64,000 nt of DNA from Paraburkholderia phosphatilytica (GCF_003443895.1 NZ_QQOA01000002.1:327106-391105); one strand, 5' to 3'; counted from the first letter of the stretch, positions 20,201 to 30,254 are shown. Numbers and translations are program-made. Notes: generated by a model not told the origin, from the letters alone.

Positions 20201-22699
20201 ATGGGCTGGTTCATCGTTGCGCTGCTCATCGCAGCGTTCGCGCTGCTATACGTCGAGGCGCCGGCATGGGGATGGCTCGCGTGGATGGTCGTCTGGGTGG
20301 CCGCCGCACGCGTCACGGGCGCGACCGGCACGGCCGGGATGATCGTGCTCGGCATCGTGTTCGTGCTGCCCGCGCTTGCGCTCACGCTGAAGCCACTGCG
20401 TCGCGCGTATGTCTCGAAGCCGGTGCTCGAAACCTTCCGCAAAATCCTGCCGGAGATGTCGCCGACGGAACGCGACGCGATCGAAGCCGGCACCGTCTGG
20501 TGGGACGCGTCGCTGTTTTCCGGCCGCCCGCACTGGGACTCGTTGCTCGCGCACGGACCCGCGCGCCTCACCGGCGAAGAGCAGGCGTTCCTCGATAACG
20601 AATGCGAGCGCCTCTGCGATCTCGCCAACGACTGGGAGACCACCGCACTGTGGCAGGACCTGTCGCCGGAAACGTGGCGCTACATCAAGGAACAGGGCTT
20701 CCTCGGCATGATCATTCCGAAGCGCTACGGCGGGAAACAGTTCTCCGCGTACGCGCATTCGCAGGTCATCATGAAGCTCGCGACGCGCTGCTCCGCCGCG
20801 GCTGTGTCGGTGATGGTGCCGAACTCGCTCGGCCCAGCCGAACTGCTGATGCACTACGGCACCGAGGAGCAGAAGAACCACTATCTGCCGCGTCTCGCGC
20901 GCGGCGACGATATCCCCTGCTTCGCGCTGACGAGCCCGTACGCCGGCTCGGATGCTGCCGCGATTCCGGACACCGGCATCGTCTGCAAGGGCATGCATGA
21001 CGGCCGCGAGACGGTCGGTTTTCGCGTGACGTGGGACAAGCGCTACATCACGCTCGGGCCCATCGCGACGGTGCTCGGCCTCGCGTTTCGCGTGCTCGAT
21101 CCGGACCGTCTGCTCGGCGGCGACGACGAACCCGGCATCACCTGCGCGCTGATTCCGACCGACCATCCGGGCGTCAACATTGGCCGTCGTCACTGGCCGC
21201 TCAACGCGGTGTTCCAGAACGGCCCGAACTCGGGCAAGGACGTGTTCATTCCGCTCGACTGGGTGATCGGCGGACGCACGCAGGTCGGCAACGGCTGGCG
21301 CATGCTGATGGAGTGTCTCGCGGCAGGCCGCGCGATCTCGCTGCCGTCGTCGAACGTCGGGATGGCGAAGCTCACGGTGCGCGGCACCGGCGCGTATGCC
21401 GCGGTGCGCCGCCAGTTCCGCACGCCGGTCGGCAAGTTCGAGGGCGTGCAGGAAGCGCTCGGCCGCATGGGCGGCAACCTGTACGTGATGGACGCCGCGC
21501 GGCGGCTGTCCGCGCATGCAGTCGACCTCGGCGAAAAACCGTCGGTGATCTCGGCGATCGCGAAGTATCACATCACCGAACGCGCGCGCAAGATCATCAA
21601 CGACGGCATGGACGTCGTGGCCGGCAAGGGCATCTGCATGGGCCCGTCGAACTTCCTCGCCCGCGCGTACCAGCAGGTGCCGATTGCGATCACCGTCGAA
21701 GGCGCGAACATCCTCACGCGCTGCCTGATCATCTTCGGCCAGGGCGCGATCCGCTGCCATCCGTACGTGCTGAAGGAGATGGCCGCGACCCAGGAGGCCG
21801 ATCGCGCGAAAGCGCTCATCGATTTCGATTCGGCATGCTTCGGGCACCTGAGCTTCACCGCGTCGAACGTGGTACGCGGCATCGCACATGCGTTCACCGG
21901 CGCCCTGCTGATTCCGAAGCCGCAGCGCGCGGACCCGCGCATGGTCGCGTACTACCGCGCGGCCACGCGTCTGTCCACCGCGTTCGCGCTGCTCGCCGAT
22001 GTATCGATGCTCGCGCTCGGCGGCGAGCTGAAGCGGCGCGAGCGCCTCTCCGCGCGTCTCGGCGACGTGCTGTCGCAGCTCTACCTGATCTCCGCGACGC
22101 TCAAGCGTTTCGAGGACGAAGGCCGTCAGCAGGACGATCTGCCGCTCGTGCGCTGGGGCGTGGAAGACGCGCTGCTGCAGGCGTACCAGGCGTTCGACGG
22201 CGTGCTCGCGAACTATCCGAACCGTGCCGCGGCAGCGTTCGTGCGGCTCGTCGCGTTCCCGTTCGGCATACCGCATCGCGCGCCGTCGGATACGCTCGGC
22301 AGCGAGATCGCCGAGCTGATGCAGACGCCCGGCGCCGCCCGCGACCGGCTGATCGCCGATTCGTACGTGCCGCACGTCGACGTCGACGCGCTCGGCTATG
22401 GCGAGGTCGTGTTCGCGCTGACGCCGCGCGTCGCTGAGATCGAGCACAAGCTGCGCGCCGCCGTGAAGGACGGCCGCCTCGCACCGATGCCGCAGAGTCT
22501 CGCGCAGCTCGACGCGTGGACCGACATCGCGCTCGGCAAGGGACTCATCGACGCCGAAGAACGTCGTATCCTCGATGACTATGCGCGGTACGGCGCCGAG
22601 GTCGTCAAGGTGGACGACTTCCCTGCCGACTTCGGTCTCCTGCAAGACCTGCAAAAGCGTCAGGACGCGCTGGACAAGGCGATGGAGCTCGCCGCCTGA
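20201..22699 (+). CDS. fadE: Acyl-CoA dehydrogenase FadE
   Basis: An 832-residue, FAD-dependent acyl-CoA dehydrogenase that makes the first oxidation of beta-oxidation (acyl-CoA to trans-2-enoyl-CoA). Two to three hydrophobic segments in the first 70 residues anchor it to the membrane, as in E. coli FadE (about 814 residues). The core has FALTSPYAGSDAAAIPDTGI, a signature of the FadE group, followed by the middle and C-terminal acyl-CoA dehydrogenase domains and the FadE-specific C-terminal domain. GGGAGG precedes the ATG at 20201. It is the first gene of a five-gene cluster that supplies every step from activation to thiolysis. Confidence 0.94.
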   Translation: MGWFIVALLIAAFALLYVEAPAWGWLAWMVVWVAAARVTGATGTAGMIVLGIVFVLPALALTLKPLRRAYVSKPVLETFRKILPEMSPTERDAIEAGTVWWDASLFSGRPHWDSLLAHGPARLTGEEQAFLDNECERLCDLANDWETTALWQDLSPETWRYIKEQGFLGMIIPKRYGGKQFSAYAHSQVIMKLATRCSAAAVSVMVPNSLGPAELLMHYGTEEQKNHYLPRLARGDDIPCFALTSPYAGSDAAAIPDTGIVCKGMHDGRETVGFRVTWDKRYITLGPIATVLGLAFRVLDPDRLLGGDDEPGITCALIPTDHPGVNIGRRHWPLNAVFQNGPNSGKDVFIPLDWVIGGRTQVGNGWRMLMECLAAGRAISLPSSNVGMAKLTVRGTGAYAAVRRQFRTPVGKFEGVQEALGRMGGNLYVMDAARRLSAHAVDLGEKPSVISAIAKYHITERARKIINDGMDVVAGKGICMGPSNFLARAYQQVPIAITVEGANILTRCLIIFGQGAIRCHPYVLKEMAATQEADRAKALIDFDSACFGHLSFTASNVVRGIAHAFTGALLIPKPQRADPRMVAYYRAATRLSTAFALLADVSMLALGGELKRRERLSARLGDVLSQLYLISATLKRFEDEGRQQDDLPLVRWGVEDALLQAYQAFDGVLANYPNRAAAAFVRLVAFPFGIPHRAPSDTLGSEIAELMQTPGAARDRLIADSYVPHVDVDALGYGEVVFALTPRVAEIEHKLRAAVKDGRLAPMPQSLAQLDAWTDIALGKGLIDAEERRILDDYARYGAEVVKVDDFPADFGLLQDLQKRQDALDKAMELAA

Positions 22700-22810
22700 C
22701 GCGCCCGGCCACTTCGGTGGCGGGTGCGGGACAGACGGTTAGTTGCAGGTGCGTCATACAGACATGAGACTATTGCACATCCGAAGCGAGGCCCGCGAGG
22801 CGACCGCACG

Positions 22811-24316
22811 ATGAACGATTCCTACCTGAACTTCGTCAACTCGCCGTTCGGCGGCCGGCTGGTCCGCTCGCTCGGGCTGCCGAAGCCCGAGGTGCTGCGG
22901 CGCTACCGCGCCGACCGGCCCGAGTTCGACGGCATCGTCGCGCTTGGCGCCGCGCGCGAGCCGCAACTGCTCGACAGCTTCGCCGACGTGATCCGCCGCA
23001 TCGGCATCACGACGGTTGCGCACGAGAGCGCCGCGCCGTGGATCGCGCTCGCCCAACGCCACGGCCTGATGACGGGCCGCTTCGAACCCGTCGAGCCGGG
23101 TCAGACGGGGCGGGTCGGCGCGCTCGTGTTCGACGCGAGCGGCATTGCCGACAGCAGTCAGCTCGAACCGCTGCATGCGTTCTTTCACGACACGTTGCGC
23201 TCGCTCGGCAAGTGCGGACGCATCGTCGTGCTCGGCCGCGTGCCCGAGACCTGCGCAAGCCCGCGCCAATGGACCGCGCAGCGCGCGCTCGAAGGCCTGA
23301 CCCGCTCGCTCGGCAAGGAGGCGCGGCGCGGAATTACGTCGAATCTGGTCTACGTGGAGCCCGGCGCCGACGCGCGCATCGAGGCGACGCTGCGCTTTCT
23401 GCTGTCGCCGCGTTCGGCCTACGTGTCGGGCCAGGTGATCCGCATCGAAGCGCAGGCGAACGCGGGCCTGCCCGCCGACGGCAGCTCGACCGGCATCGCG
23501 GGCAGCGACCTCACCAATGCGGCGCCCTCCTCCAGCGCGTTGCATCAAGACGACTACGGCCTCGGCGCAAACTTCGACTGGACGCTGCCGCTCTCCGGTC
23601 TGCGCGCGGTCGTGACGGGCGCGGCGCGCGGCATCGGCGCCGCGATCGCGGGCGTGCTGACCGCGCAGGGCGCACACGTGACGGGCGTCGATATCCCGTC
23701 GGCCATCGAAGCGCTCGATTCGACGATGCGCAAGCTCTCGGGCACCGCGCTGCCGCTCGATATCGCCGCGCCGGACGCACCCGCGGCTCTAGTCGATGCG
23801 TTCGGCGAAGCCGGCATCGACATCATCGTGCACAACGCCGGCATCACGAAAGACAAGACCATCGCGAAGATGACCGACGCCGCGTGGCAGAACGTGATCG
23901 ACATCAACCTGTCGGCGCAGGAACGCATCGACGATGCGCTGCTGGCCGCCGGCGCATTGCGCGAAGGCGGACGGATCGTCTGCGTATCGTCGATCAGCGG
24001 CATTGCGGGCAACCTCGGCCAGACCAACTACGCGACCTCGAAAGCCGGCGTGATCGGCCGCGTGGAGAGCATGGCCGCGCCGCTGCGCGAACGCCGCATC
24101 ACGATCAACGCGGTCGCGCCCGGCTTCATCGAAACGCAGATGACCGCGAAGATGCCGCTCGCGCTGCGCGAAGCGGGCCGCCGGATGAACTCGATGAGCC
24201 AGGGCGGTCAGCCCGACGACGTCGCGCAGACCATCGCGTGGCTCGCGCATCCCGGTTCCGCGGGCGTGACGGGCCAGGTCGTGCGGGTCTGCGGACAGAG
24301 CCTGATCGGAGCGTGA
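22811..24316 (+). CDS. High-molecular-weight 3-oxoacyl reductase (FabG4 type)
   Basis: About 501 residues. The C-terminal half is a short-chain dehydrogenase/reductase with TGAARGIGAAIAGVLTAQGA (cofactor loop), NAG in HNAGITKDKTIAKM, catalytic Ser in SSISGIAGNLGQTNYATSKA and the Y-x3-K pair in the same segment. The N-terminal 200 residues form an extra flavodoxin-like region, the mark of HMW FabG proteins such as mycobacterial FabG4. These interconvert 3-hydroxyacyl and 3-oxoacyl thioesters, usually with NADH/NAD+. I chose the ATG at 22811, with GAGG upstream. The stop is 2 nt from the next start, so the MaoC-like gene is translationally coupled. Confidence 0.9.
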   Translation: MNDSYLNFVNSPFGGRLVRSLGLPKPEVLRRYRADRPEFDGIVALGAAREPQLLDSFADVIRRIGITTVAHESAAPWIALAQRHGLMTGRFEPVEPGQTGRVGALVFDASGIADSSQLEPLHAFFHDTLRSLGKCGRIVVLGRVPETCASPRQWTAQRALEGLTRSLGKEARRGITSNLVYVEPGADARIEATLRFLLSPRSAYVSGQVIRIEAQANAGLPADGSSTGIAGSDLTNAAPSSSALHQDDYGLGANFDWTLPLSGLRAVVTGAARGIGAAIAGVLTAQGAHVTGVDIPSAIEALDSTMRKLSGTALPLDIAAPDAPAALVDAFGEAGIDIIVHNAGITKDKTIAKMTDAAWQNVIDINLSAQERIDDALLAAGALREGGRIVCVSSISGIAGNLGQTNYATSKAGVIGRVESMAAPLRERRITINAVAPGFIETQMTAKMPLALREAGRRMNSMSQGGQPDDVAQTIAWLAHPGSAGVTGQVVRVCGQSLIGA

Positions 24317-24318
24317 CG

Positions 24319-25233
24319 ATGCGCCAACCGTTCGATGCCGTCCCGCCTGGCGGCGCACCGCGAGCGAAAACCGTCGTGCTGCCCGAGCTGCCGAAGCCGT
24401 ACGTGCTGTACGGCCGCGCGGCGAGCGGCGTGATCAAGCGCAACCGGCCGCTGCAACTGCCGGCGTTGCGTTACGTGCGGCCGGCGGTGCCGCTCGATGG
24501 CCTCGCGATCGACCGTTATGCGCGTGTGTGCGGCTTCATTCCCGACCACGGCGTACCGCTCACCTATCCGCATCTGCTCGCGTTTCCGCTGCATCTGATG
24601 CTGCTGACGGACCCCGCGTTTCCATGGTCCGCGCTCGGTCTCGTGCACATCGCGAACCGCATCGAGCAGCGCCGGCCGCTCACGATCGGCGACACGCTGC
24701 GCATCGAAGTGGAGTTCGACGGCTGGCGCCGTCACGACAAGGGCCAGGTATTCGCGCTCGCGACGCGCATCTACCGGCGCGGCGAAGCGGTGTGGGACGG
24801 CGACAGCCTGTACCTGAAGCGCGGTGTCGCGAACCCGCAGGGCGATGCGCCCGCGCCGCTCGACTACGATCGCGACGCGCTGAGGCGCCATTCGCGCTGG
24901 CAGCTACCGCCACAACTAGGCCGCGACTACGCAACGGTGTCCGGCGACTACAACCCGATCCATCTGACGGCGCTGTCGGCGAAGGCGTTCGGCTTTCGGC
25001 GCGCGATCGCGCACGGCATGTGGACGCTCGCGCGCGCCGCGTCCGCACTGCAGCCGCCGAAGCCGCTCGCGAGCGCGACGCTCGCCGGCGAGTTCAAGAC
25101 GCCGATGCTGCTGCCGGGCGAAGCGAGCTTCTGGACCGCGTCGCCGTCGCTGATCACGCGCGACTTCGAAGTGCGCGACAAGGCCGCGGAGAAGCCGCAT
25201 CTGCGCGGCACGATCGACTGGGTGCTGCGCTAG
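24319..25233 (+). CDS. MaoC-like (R)-specific enoyl-CoA hydratase/dehydratase
   Basis: About 304 residues forming a double hot-dog fold. The C-terminal hot-dog domain has YATVSGDYNPIHLTALSAKA, which contains the hydratase-2 motif D-x-N-P-x-H with catalytic Asp and His, followed by AIAHGMW. The N-terminal hot-dog domain lacks the motif, as in HtdX/HtdY-type enzymes. It should hydrate trans-2-enoyl-CoA to (R)-3-hydroxyacyl-CoA, feeding the FabG4-type enzyme next door. The start is 2 nt after the preceding stop, and the thiolase follows 72 nt later. Confidence 0.88.
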   Translation: MRQPFDAVPPGGAPRAKTVVLPELPKPYVLYGRAASGVIKRNRPLQLPALRYVRPAVPLDGLAIDRYARVCGFIPDHGVPLTYPHLLAFPLHLMLLTDPAFPWSALGLVHIANRIEQRRPLTIGDTLRIEVEFDGWRRHDKGQVFALATRIYRRGEAVWDGDSLYLKRGVANPQGDAPAPLDYDRDALRRHSRWQLPPQLGRDYATVSGDYNPIHLTALSAKAFGFRRAIAHGMWTLARAASALQPPKPLASATLAGEFKTPMLLPGEASFWTASPSLITRDFEVRDKAAEKPHLRGTIDWVLR

Positions 25234-25305
25234 CGGCGCGCTACGTGCGCCAAACGCGGCGACGCGCAAAACATCAGGACACACGAACCGACAGGGAGAC
25301 CTCCG

Positions 25306-26607
25306 ATGCCCAACCCGCCTCCAGCCGTGCGACGCGTCGCGATCATCGGCGGCAATCGCATTCCGTTCGCGCGCTCGAATACCGCGTACGCGACCGCATC
25401 GAACCAGGAGATGCTGACCTTCACGCTGCAAGGTCTGATCGACCGCTACAACCTGCATGGAATGCGGCTCGGCGAAGTCGCGGCGGGCGCGGTGATCAAG
25501 CACTCGCGCGACTTCAACCTGACCCGCGAATCCGTGCTGTCGACGACGCTCGCGAAGGAAACGCCCGCGTACGACGTGCAGCAGGCATGCGGCACCGGTC
25601 TTGAAGCGGCGATCCTCGTTGCCAACAAGATCGCGCTCGGGCAGATCGACGCGGGGATCGCGGGCGGCGTCGATACGACGTCCGATGCGCCGATCGGCGT
25701 CAACGAGCGGATGCGCAAGATCCTGCTGGAAGCGAACCGCAGCCGCACCACCGGCGAGCGCGTCGGCGCGCTGACGAAGCTGCGCCCCGACATGCTGTTC
25801 AAGCCGCTGCTGCCGCGCAACAACGAGCCGCGCACCGGCCTTTCGATGGGCGAGCACTGCGAGCGGATGGCGAAGCGCTGGAGCATCGCGCGCGAAGCGC
25901 AGGACGCACTCGCGTACGAGAGCCACCGCAAGCTCACCGACGCTTACGCGAACGGCTTCATGAACGATCTGATGACGCCGTACCGCGGGCTCGCGCGCGA
26001 CAACAACCTGCGCGCAGAACTGTCGATGGAAAAGCTCAGCACGCTCAAGCCCGTGTTCGACCGCGACGCGGGCACGCTGACCGCGGGCAATTCGACGCCG
26101 CTCACCGACGGCGCGTCCGCCGTGCTGCTCGCGAGCGACGCGTGGGCCGAAGCGCACGATCTGCCGGTGCTCGCGTATCTGAGCTGGTCGGAGACGGCCG
26201 CGGTGGACTTCTTTGAGAAGAACGAAGGCCTCCTGATGGCGCCCGCCTACGCGGTGCCGCGAATGCTCGCGCGCGCGGGCCTGACGCTCGCGGACTTCGA
26301 CCGGTTCGAGATTCACGAGGCGTTCGCCGCGCAGGTGCTCTGCACGCTCGCCGCGTGGGAAGACGACGAATACTGCCGCACGCAGCTCGGATTCGATGGT
26401 CCGTTCGGCTCGATCGACCGCGCGAAACTGAACGTCAACGGCGGCTCGCTCGCGACCGGCCATCCGTTCGCCGCGACGGGCGGCCGCATCGTAGCCGGCC
26501 TCGCGAAGATGCTGACGCAGCTCGACAAGCCCGACGGCACCGCGCGCGGGCTGATCTCGATCTGTGCGGCGGGTGGCCAGGGCGTCGTCGCGATACTCGA
26601 GCGCTGA
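25306..26607 (+). CDS. Acetyl-CoA C-acyltransferase (3-ketoacyl-CoA thiolase)
   Basis: A 433-residue thiolase, close to FadI/FadA2-type enzymes. The acyl-accepting Cys lies in DVQQACGTGLEAA, the catalytic His in FEIHEAFAAQ, and the second Cys in CAAGGQG near the C-terminus, with NVNGGSLATGHPFAATGGR as the thiolase signature. It cleaves 3-ketoacyl-CoA with CoA to release acetyl-CoA. AGGGAG before the ATG supports the start. It belongs to the fadE-fabG-maoC-thiolase-fadD run and completes the chain-shortening cycle. Confidence 0.93.
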   Translation: MPNPPPAVRRVAIIGGNRIPFARSNTAYATASNQEMLTFTLQGLIDRYNLHGMRLGEVAAGAVIKHSRDFNLTRESVLSTTLAKETPAYDVQQACGTGLEAAILVANKIALGQIDAGIAGGVDTTSDAPIGVNERMRKILLEANRSRTTGERVGALTKLRPDMLFKPLLPRNNEPRTGLSMGEHCERMAKRWSIAREAQDALAYESHRKLTDAYANGFMNDLMTPYRGLARDNNLRAELSMEKLSTLKPVFDRDAGTLTAGNSTPLTDGASAVLLASDAWAEAHDLPVLAYLSWSETAAVDFFEKNEGLLMAPAYAVPRMLARAGLTLADFDRFEIHEAFAAQVLCTLAAWEDDEYCRTQLGFDGPFGSIDRAKLNVNGGSLATGHPFAATGGRIVAGLAKMLTQLDKPDGTARGLISICAAGGQGVVAILER

Positions 26608-26666
26608 TGCGCGACGCGCTCAACGGTTCACAGCACATTCACATAAAGACACAGGGAGACACGATC

Positions 26667-28439
26667 ATGAACCAGCCAGCCCGGGGCGATTCCGTCCGGA
26701 CAGACGCGCCCGCGTCTTCGTCATCCGCTGTACCCAACACCGACGGCATCTGGTACGCGTCCTATCCGCCCGGCGTGCCGCACGAGGTGGACGTCACGCA
26801 GTACCAGTCGATCGTGCAGTTCTTCGACGAATGCATCGAGCAGTTCCGCGAGCGGGTTGCGTACGTGAGCGTCGGCGAGAACATGACCTACGGCGAACTC
26901 GCGCGCAAGGCGAATGCGTTCGCCGCGTATCTGCAGAGCCTCGGCGTGAAGCCCGGCGAGCGCGTCGCGATCATGCTGCCGAACACGTTCCAGTACCCGG
27001 TCGCGCTGTTCGGCACGCTGAAGGCGGGCGCCGTCGTCGTGAACGTGAATCCGCTCTATACCGTGCGCGAGCTCGCGCATCAGCTGAAAGACAGCGGCGC
27101 GCAGACGATCATCGTGTTCGAGAACTTCGCGAAGACCGTCGAGGACGCGCTGCCCGGCACGCGCGTCGAAAACGTGATCGTGACGGGTCTCGGCGACCTG
27201 CTTGGCGACGGCCTGAACCTGAAGGGGCGCCTGCTGAATTTCGTGCTGCGCCACGTGAAGAAGATGGTGCCGAAATACGCGCTGCCGCAGGCCGTGACGC
27301 TGCTCGACGCGCTGAAGGCCGGCTACGGCCGCACGCTTACGCCCGTCACGCTGCATCCCGAAGACATCGCGTTTCTGCAGTACACAGGCGGCACGACGGG
27401 CGTCGCGAAAGGCGCGATGCTCGCGCACCGCAACATCATCGCGAACCTGCTGCAGGCGAAGGTGTGGTCCGCGGACCAGCTCACCGGCGACGTCGAGACC
27501 GTGCTCACGCCACTGCCGCTCTATCACATCTATTCGCTCACGCTGAACGCGCTGATCTTCATGGGGCTCGGCGGACGCAACATCCTGATCGCGAATCCGC
27601 GCGACACGAAGCGCGTGATGATGATCATCCGTCACGAGAAGTTCACGGGCATCACCGCGGTCAACACGCTCTACAACGCGTTCCTCGACAACGAGGAATT
27701 CCGCAAGCGCGACTTCTCCGACCTGAAGCTCGCGATGGCGGGCGGCATGGCCACGCAGAAGGCCGTAGCGGACCGCTTCAAGGCGGTGACGGGCAAACCG
27801 ATCGTCGAAGGCTACGGGCTCACCGAATGCTCGCCGATCGTGTCGATGAATCCGGTCGACCTGTCGAACATGCGCGATTTCGAAGGCTCGATCGGCTTGC
27901 CCGCGCCATCGACGCAGGTGCGCTTTCGCAAGGACGACGGCACGTGGGCGAACATCGGCGAAGCGGGCGAGCTGTGCGTAAAGGGTCCGCAGGTGATGAA
28001 GGGCTACTGGAACCGCCCGGAGGAAACCGCGAAGGTGATCGACGCCGACGGCTGGCTCGCAACCGGCGACATCGGCGTGATGGACGAGCACGGCTACATC
28101 AAGCTGATCGACCGCAAGAAGGACATGATTCTCGTATCCGGCTTCAACGTATATCCGAACGAGATCGAGGACGTGCTGGCGATGCACCCGGACGTGCGCG
28201 AGGTGGCGGCGATCGGCGTGCCCGACCCGGCGCAGGGCGAGCGCGTGAAGGTGTTCGTGGTGGCTCGCAACCCCACGCTCACGGCGGAGGCCGTGATCCA
28301 GCACTGCCGCAAGCATCTGACGGGCTACAAGGTGCCGAAGCTCGTCGAGTTCAGGAGCGAGCTGCCGCAGACCAACGTCGGCAAGATTCTGCGCCGCGCG
28401 CTGCGCGACGAGGAACTGCGCAAGCTGACACAGAACTGA
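26667..28439 (+). CDS. fadD: Long-chain-fatty-acid--CoA ligase
   Basis: A 590-residue ANL-superfamily ligase that activates fatty acids through an acyl-adenylate. The ATP-binding P-loop is LQYTGGTTGVAKGAMLAH, the adenylate motif is EGYGLTECSPIVSMN, and the C-terminal hinge is DRKKDMILVSGFNVYPNE with the conserved Lys further on. AGGGAGA precedes the ATG at 26667. The position at the end of the cluster, 59 nt after the thiolase, indicates co-transcription and a role in feeding exogenous fatty acids into this pathway. Confidence 0.94.
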   Translation: MNQPARGDSVRTDAPASSSSAVPNTDGIWYASYPPGVPHEVDVTQYQSIVQFFDECIEQFRERVAYVSVGENMTYGELARKANAFAAYLQSLGVKPGERVAIMLPNTFQYPVALFGTLKAGAVVVNVNPLYTVRELAHQLKDSGAQTIIVFENFAKTVEDALPGTRVENVIVTGLGDLLGDGLNLKGRLLNFVLRHVKKMVPKYALPQAVTLLDALKAGYGRTLTPVTLHPEDIAFLQYTGGTTGVAKGAMLAHRNIIANLLQAKVWSADQLTGDVETVLTPLPLYHIYSLTLNALIFMGLGGRNILIANPRDTKRVMMIIRHEKFTGITAVNTLYNAFLDNEEFRKRDFSDLKLAMAGGMATQKAVADRFKAVTGKPIVEGYGLTECSPIVSMNPVDLSNMRDFEGSIGLPAPSTQVRFRKDDGTWANIGEAGELCVKGPQVMKGYWNRPEETAKVIDADGWLATGDIGVMDEHGYIKLIDRKKDMILVSGFNVYPNEIEDVLAMHPDVREVAAIGVPDPAQGERVKVFVVARNPTLTAEAVIQHCRKHLTGYKVPKLVEFRSELPQTNVGKILRRALRDEELRKLTQN

Positions 28440-28683
28440 GGTAGAACCGAAGCCGCGCTGACGCGGAACCGGCACGGCATTCGGGAACAAATGCAGGTTT
28501 CAAACGTTTAGCCTTAGGTGGCGACGCTGCGCCGCACGCCGCGAACCGTGCAGAATGACGGTCGCGGCGGTGGGCACGGCGGTAGGTACGTCGGTAGGCA
28601 CGGCAGTTGCCTCGCTGCACTTCGTACGCGCGCGCGATGAACCGCCGCCCGCCCTGGTTGAAACGTTTCTGGAGATCCTGCCG

Positions 28684-29772
28684 ATGACGCACCGGTTTCT
28701 GCCGCCGCAGATTTTGTCGCTGTTTTCGCTGCTGCTATCGCCCCTGTCCGCACCGCTTGTTGCACGGCTCTTTGTGCCGCGCTTTGCATCGGCCTCCGTT
28801 CCGAACGTTGCCGGCCTGACCACCGTCGCCGCGCTGTCCGCATGCCTGATCGCCTTTGCGCCGGCCGCCGCCGCACAGACCAACGGCGTGCCGAGCGCGG
28901 TGACCGATGCCGCGAGCGCCGCCTCCGCCGCCGCGGCCACCGCCTCCGCGGCGGACGTCGCTGCCGCGCCTGCCAACGTGTCGCCTCCGAAAACGCCGCC
29001 CGAACAGGTCGGCAAGCTCACGCTCGACCAGCAGGTGAAATGGCTGCAGCGCGCCGCGCAAAGCGGCATGCTGGAAACACTGAGCGACGACGCGCTCACC
29101 TCCCTGTTCCGCTCGCTCGATCCGCTCGCGGTGCCGCGCTATATCCGCGAAGGACCGAACGGCTATCCGTCGTACACGTTCACGATGCTGCGGTCCGAGC
29201 GCATTCGCGGACAGTGGCCGTCGAAGCCCGATCACATGCTCGTGAAGCTGACGCGCGAACCGCTCAGGATCTACGCGAAGTGGTTGCCTGACGGCGCGCA
29301 CGCGGGCCAGGAAATCATCTACGACGAGACGAAGCGCAGCGACGAAATGTACGGGCATCTGGGCGGCATCCTCGGCATGATGCCGCTGTGGACGTCGATC
29401 ACCGGCACGCTCGCGCACTCGCAGTCGAACCATCAGGTGCGCGACCTCGGCACCGAGTTCATCGCGACGCAGTACCTGAACGAAGGCAAACAGCTCGCGA
29501 AAGCCGGCGACGCGCCGCAGCAGACCATCGACGTGAAAACGATCGACGGCGTGCGCGTCGTCACCTTCACGTTCGATACGCCGACCGGGCAGCCGCAGTA
29601 CTACGCGAAGAAGGAAACGCTTGGCCTCGATCTGCGTCATCCGTATTTCCGCACCGTGGAGTCGTACAGCAACGACGGGCAGCTGTTCGAACGGATCGTG
29701 TTCGAAAAGATCATGCCGCAGACTTTGGACGACAGTGCATTCGATCCGAAGAATCGCGCCTATAAGTTTTGA
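28684..29772 (+). CDS. DUF1571 domain-containing exported protein
   Basis: About 362 residues from the ATG at 28684, which has GGAGAT upstream. A possible signal or anchor region (two hydrophobic stretches, ending AFAPAAAAQ) is followed by an Ala-rich linker and then a single conserved domain with PSYTFTMLRSERIRGQW, LRIYAKWLPDGAHAGQEII and KRSDEMYGHLGGILG. I recognise this as DUF1571, a periplasmic family whose fold suggests lipid or lipoprotein binding but whose function is not established. An upstream in-frame ATG (28555) is less likely. The 3' end overlaps the convergent gene by 13 nt. Confidence 0.8.
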   Translation: MTHRFLPPQILSLFSLLLSPLSAPLVARLFVPRFASASVPNVAGLTTVAALSACLIAFAPAAAAQTNGVPSAVTDAASAASAAAATASAADVAAAPANVSPPKTPPEQVGKLTLDQQVKWLQRAAQSGMLETLSDDALTSLFRSLDPLAVPRYIREGPNGYPSYTFTMLRSERIRGQWPSKPDHMLVKLTREPLRIYAKWLPDGAHAGQEIIYDETKRSDEMYGHLGGILGMMPLWTSITGTLAHSQSNHQVRDLGTEFIATQYLNEGKQLAKAGDAPQQTIDVKTIDGVRVVTFTFDTPTGQPQYYAKKETLGLDLRHPYFRTVESYSNDGQLFERIVFEKIMPQTLDDSAFDPKNRAYKF

Positions 29773-30254
29773 GCTGGAAGCGTGGTGCCTGTGGTGCGCG
29801 CAGTGCGTTCGAGCGTGAAGGCGATGGCGGCAGCTGTGCGCGAGCGCTCTCCGCTCGTGTCGTCTCTGCCGCAGTTGAGTGCGTGATGCAACGCGAAGCC
29901 CGGCGCGCAGGCAAGCCGTTGCAGCACGAAGCCGTCCGACGCGCGCGTGACGCCGAACAGCGTGACGGGCACATCGGGTGCGTGTGAATCGTCGATGCGC
30001 AGACGCGATGCGAGCGTTGTATGCCACAGCGCGCCGATATCGTCGGCGGCATCGAAGAGCGGCACATCCACCGCCCGCATGCGGCGCGCGAATTCGACGG
30101 ACACCGGAAGCGTCGAATCGAAGACTGCCAAAGCGTGACCCGTTCGATCCACACCGATGCCCGACGCGCGAACCCGCGGCGTGAAAAGCGCCAGCGGCAG
30201 CGCTTCGCTCGCCGTAAGCCAGAACCCGCTCATCACGAAATCGCGTCGTTGCAT
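29760..30254 (-). CDS. Hypothetical protein with twin-arginine-like signal
   Basis: A 164-residue protein that starts MQRRDFVMSGFWLTASEAL. The RR-D-F pattern followed by a moderately hydrophobic stretch resembles a Tat signal peptide. The rest shows no domain I recognise. It contains GALWHTTLASRLRID and scattered Cys. It follows the flavin oxidase gene in the same direction with a 62-nt gap, so it may belong to that operon, and Tat export would fit a redox-linked envelope role (inference). The ATG at 30254 is chosen because an upstream one lacks support. It converges with the DUF1571 gene. Confidence 0.6.
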   Translation of the reverse strand: MQRRDFVMSGFWLTASEALPLALFTPRVRASGIGVDRTGHALAVFDSTLPVSVEFARRMRAVDVPLFDAADDIGALWHTTLASRLRIDDSHAPDVPVTLFGVTRASDGFVLQRLACAPGFALHHALNCGRDDTSGERSRTAAAIAFTLERTARTTGTTLPAQNL

